The position numbers and the translations under genes are program-made. Under the pieces are notes generated by a model that had not been told where the DNA came from, ran no database searches, and saw only the letters and a program-made list of their open reading frames with translations. A stretch of 64,000 nucleotides of DNA from Maribrevibacterium harenarium (lineage in GTDB: Bacteria > Pseudomonadota > Gammaproteobacteria > Pseudomonadales > Marinomonadaceae), in NCBI RefSeq assembly GCF_006385675.1, contig NZ_VFRR01000005.1, positions 62,001-126,000 on the forward strand, in the 5' to 3' direction. Shown here in pieces: positions 61,740 to 64,000 of this stretch (its first letter is position 1; each line of letters starts with the position of its first letter).

Positions 61740-62714
61740 TCACTCAGGGAGTGAAGTAAAAAAGTGATCTAACTGTTCGAGTTGCAATGTTGCAGACTCG
61801 ATAGCATTAAACTGACGCCGAAAGGACGATGTGTCTGCTAATGTTTGCAGATACCAACCGACGTGTTTGCGGGCAATACGCACGCCCAAGTATTCTCCGT
61901 AAAATTCGTGCAAGTTTCGCACATGCTGCATAACCAACTTCTGTATGGTTGAGCGTCCCGGCGGGGGCAGCAATTCCCCTGTGTTTAGGTAGTGACTAAT
62001 TTCCTTAAATATCCAAGGTCTACCTTGTGCTGCACGTCCAATCATCACAGCATCCGCACCAGTGTGTTGTAACACCTGATGGGCTTTTTCCGCTGTGTTG
62101 ATATCGCCATTGGCCAACACAGGGATAGAAATCGTATCTTTAATTTCCGCGATGGTGTCGTACTCTGCCGCACCAGCAAATTTACAAGCCCGAGTACGCC
62201 CATGCACGGCAAGTGCTTGAATGCCGCATTGTTCGGCAATCTTCGCGATGGTGACACCATTGCGGTGTTGGGGCGACCAGCCGGTACGGATTTTTAATGT
62301 AACGGGCACATCGACACTATTAACAACTGACTCGAGTATTTCTCTGACCAATGTTTCGTTCTGCAATAACGCAGAGCCTGCAGCCTTGTTAAGCACTTTT
62401 TTGGCAGGGCAGCCCATATTGATATCAATAATTTGCGCGCCAAGTTCCACGTTTTGGCGTGCGGCTTGAGCCATCATGGCAGGGTCTGAACCAGCGATCT
62501 GAACGGATCTTGGTGACACTTCATAATCATGAACCAAGCGCGTTCGGCTCTTGTTCGAGTCCCACAAACGGACGTCAGATGTCACCATTTCAGATACTAC
62601 TAAGCCTGCTCCTTGGGCGTGGCATAACTTCCTAAAAGGGAGGTCAGTCACACCAGCCATGGGAGCCAAAACTAGCGGAGTAGTAATGGTGTACGGTCCA
62701 ATTGAGAACGCCAT
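61740..62714 (-). CDS. dusB: tRNA-dihydrouridine synthase B
   Basis: FMN enzyme reducing uridine to dihydrouridine at tRNA position 17. The 324 residues have PLVLAPMAGVTDLPFRKLC near the start and IIDINMGCPAKKVLNKAAGS with the catalytic Cys near 103. TLKIRTGWSPQHRNGV, ALAVHGRTRACKFAGAAEY, VLANGDI and GADAVMIGRAAQGRPWIF follow. The ATG at 62714 matches the family N-terminus; the longer reading from a TTG has no support. Upstream is a candidate stringent-type promoter. Confidence 0.96.
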   Translation of the reverse strand: MAFSIGPYTITTPLVLAPMAGVTDLPFRKLCHAQGAGLVVSEMVTSDVRLWDSNKSRTRLVHDYEVSPRSVQIAGSDPAMMAQAARQNVELGAQIIDINMGCPAKKVLNKAAGSALLQNETLVREILESVVNSVDVPVTLKIRTGWSPQHRNGVTIAKIAEQCGIQALAVHGRTRACKFAGAAEYDTIAEIKDTISIPVLANGDINTAEKAHQVLQHTGADAVMIGRAAQGRPWIFKEISHYLNTGELLPPPGRSTIQKLVMQHVRNLHEFYGEYLGVRIARKHVGWYLQTLADTSSFRRQFNAIESATLQLEQLDHFFTSLPE

Positions 62715-62773
62715 TGAAACAAAGAAAACCAAGTAAAGTGTTAAAGATCTTCGACCATGTCGAGCGGGCGTGA

Positions 62774-62802
62774 ATAATAACGGCTAGGCTGCCCTTTTTG
62801 AA
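62774..62802 (-). promoter_or_regulatory. Candidate promoter of dusB-fis
   Basis: On the minus strand TTCAAA (62797-62802) and TATTAT (62774-62779) have a 17-base spacer and are followed by a G+C-rich stretch (TCACGCCCGC). A G+C-rich discriminator is typical of growth-rate-controlled promoters such as that of fis in E. coli. The -35 is weak. Confidence 0.4.
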
Positions 62803-62842
62803 GTCTTGACAAAGGATAAATTGACTAAATTTTGTGCTTTTC

Positions 62843-64000
62843 TCAGAAAGAGCGGGCTTGTGCTGAGTAGACTTTAAGTTGGTGTGTGACCGCCCGAGCG
62901 CCGGGATCGTGAATGCTGATCACAATATGAATGGGGGTGTTTGGGGGCATGTAGGTAATATCGAGAAAGTCTTTATGTAGATAGTTGTTCGGTGTGAACA
63001 GTCGCGCTGCAACCGGGGCGCCGTTGAGATCATAAAACTCTAACGCAATTTTCGGCATAGGTTGGGCGAATTGGCTGGTGTTATTCATAATCGCATTTAC
63101 CACGAGGGCATTGCTGGTGGTTGGGTGGCTTTGAATACGGGTATGTTGAATATTAATAGCGGTTACGTCTTCGAATGTCGGTAACACACAGCCCAAGTAG
63201 GTGCAGGCCAATTTATAAATCGGCCGCAACTGTGCCGAGCGACTGCCAGAATCGAAATAGAAATAGCCAGCTTGTGCCAGCAACAGAAGCAATGCTGCAA
63301 AAGACCCCGCTAGCCATAATCCCCCATGCCGAGTTTTTGTTTGCGGTAGGTCATCATCGACTAATGGTGCTAGGCTGCTCTGGGCATTAATCTGTTCCAA
63401 AGTGTCCTGCGCTTTTCGCGCGGAGGCAGTAGAGTGCTGTTGGTCGGAAATGTCCTGAGCAAGAGCATGGAGTGCCAACATATAATCAGGCTCCACATCC
63501 TCGTGCAGGCTTGTTGGCTGGTTCTGTGGGGCTTGAGGTCTAGTTTGCGGTGCAACTGGAACGCTTGGTTGCTGCCGTTGTGCTGCTGTGGATGTAGTAG
63601 GTCGAGGAATATTGATCTGTGCTTTCTTTTTGTCTTGCTCCAAAGCAGATTCCAGCTCTGCTAATTCTTTTTCCCAGGGAGCAGGAGTCTCTTCATCCAG
63701 AGGTGTTTGTTGTGTCTTTGATTTTGCCGGTAAAGGCGCTAAATCATCTTCGTCAAATAGCGTATTAAGCCATTTTGGATCAACAGGTGGTTCTTCAGCA
63801 GCTGAGGAAGGCTTTGCTGAAGTCGCCATGCTCTGCGTTGATTTAGAGTTTAGCTGAGTGGGTGGAGTAGCGCTTTCGCTTACACTTGGTGCTGGTGCTG
63901 GTGCTGGTGCTGGTGCTGGTGCTGGTGCTGGTGCTGGAGATTGAGGTGCTGGTGTAGCGACGAAAATATGAAAACACTGACCACAGCGCACTTTGCCGTT
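62843..64000 (-). CDS. Zinc-ribbon DUF3426 membrane protein (partial, cut by window end)
   Basis: The reading frame runs off the end of the window. The visible part starts NGKVRCGQCFHIF, the second half of an MJ0042-type zinc ribbon, so the first about 25 residues lie outside. An eight-fold Ala-Pro repeat and a long low-complexity linker follow. Then come one membrane helix (LWLAGSFAALLLLLAQAGYF) and the DUF3426 domain (about 120 residues) ending the protein. In related genomes the gene lies between prmA and dusB; function is unknown. It ends 128 bases before dusB. Confidence 0.88.
   Translation of the reverse strand, partial: NGKVRCGQCFHIFVATPAPQSPAPAPAPAPAPAPAPAPSVSESATPPTQLNSKSTQSMATSAKPSSAAEEPPVDPKWLNTLFDEDDLAPLPAKSKTQQTPLDEETPAPWEKELAELESALEQDKKKAQINIPRPTTSTAAQRQQPSVPVAPQTRPQAPQNQPTSLHEDVEPDYMLALHALAQDISDQQHSTASARKAQDTLEQINAQSSLAPLVDDDLPQTKTRHGGLWLAGSFAALLLLLAQAGYFYFDSGSRSAQLRPIYKLACTYLGCVLPTFEDVTAINIQHTRIQSHPTTSNALVVNAIMNNTSQFAQPMPKIALEFYDLNGAPVAARLFTPNNYLHKDFLDITYMPPNTPIHIVISIHDPGARAVTHQLKVYSAQARSF
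63888..63935 (+). repeat. Tandem hexamer (GGTGCT)8 inside the DUF3426 gene
   Basis: Eight perfect copies of GGTGCT occupy 48 bases and encode Ala-Pro repeats on the minus strand. Because the unit is six bases, gain or loss of copies keeps the reading frame and changes only linker length. Not a CRISPR or a mobile element. Confidence 0.95.

Noticed and set aside
63888-63935. CRISPR-like tandem repeat
   Set aside because: The units are contiguous hexamers without spacers and encode a proline-rich linker.

Overview
The window looks like the chromosome of a free-living, probably marine, heterotrophic gammaproteobacterium of the Oceanospirillales/Saccharospirillaceae kind; the assignment is inferred from gene content. 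Supporting genes are dusB-fis, purH-purD, nrdA-nrdB-yfaE with NrdR-type boxes, a Coq7-type ubiquinone hydroxylase, srkA, slyD, a CrbS/CrbR-like acetate switch, and Na+/solute symporters. Gene density is high, many operons overlap by a few bases, and I see no tRNA, rRNA, CRISPR array, insertion sequence or prophage.

Layout. 1-7.6 kb (+): the last codons of a probable rnr, rlmB, a late cobalamin cluster (cobT, cobS, cobC, a TRIC-type channel gene, cobO), a YitT-family membrane protein, rsuA, a DUF2750 protein, a HugZ-like flavin-fold protein and a TetR/RutR-like regulator. 7.6-15.9 kb (mostly -): a symporter-domain hybrid histidine kinase (CrbS-like), slyD (+), two small unknown genes, a Na+/solute symporter with its DUF4212 partner, and a lone short flagellin. 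16-21.7 kb (-): a tripartite RND efflux operon. 21.8-24.8 kb: a GIY-YIG protein, a VOC protein, srkA and a REC-TPR response regulator. 24.9-32.4 kb (-): a glycogen block of glgX, glgB and a very large GH15/phosphorylase-kinase-alpha-like protein. 32.6-34.5 kb (+): a PAP2 phosphatase, a YqaA-like protein and a SPOR lipoprotein. 34.5-39.4 kb (-): a four-gene non-classical chaperone-usher pilus operon with DUF4402 subunits.

39.7-48.7 kb: a methyltransferase, acs with a LuxR-type response regulator (CrbR-like), an isolated yidD, an alpha-type prephenate dehydratase, a TonB-dependent receptor with a periplasmic partner, a YbfF-like esterase and a CDP-alcohol phosphatidyltransferase. 48.7-52.6 kb (-): nrdA-nrdB-yfaE preceded by two NrdR-type boxes. 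52.7-58.4 kb: a DUF1624 acyltransferase, an AlkB-like dioxygenase, pdxH, coq7, a HinT protein, a degenerate 7TM-DISM hybrid sensor and a small membrane protein. 58.4-64 kb (-): purH-purD, dusB-fis, and a DUF3426 zinc-ribbon protein cut by the window end.

How the genes work together. The CrbS-like kinase, the symporter/DUF4212 pair, acs and the CrbR-like regulator together suggest an acetate uptake and activation circuit split between two loci. The glycogen block lacks synthesis genes but carries a homologue of the eukaryotic phosphorylase kinase regulatory subunit. The most unusual loci are the DUF4402 pilus operon, whose usher has extra C-terminal modules, and the 7TM sensor, whose kinase and receiver domains both appear to have lost their catalytic residues. 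Start sites were moved inward from the longest reading frame wherever a better ribosome binding site or family N-terminus supported it.
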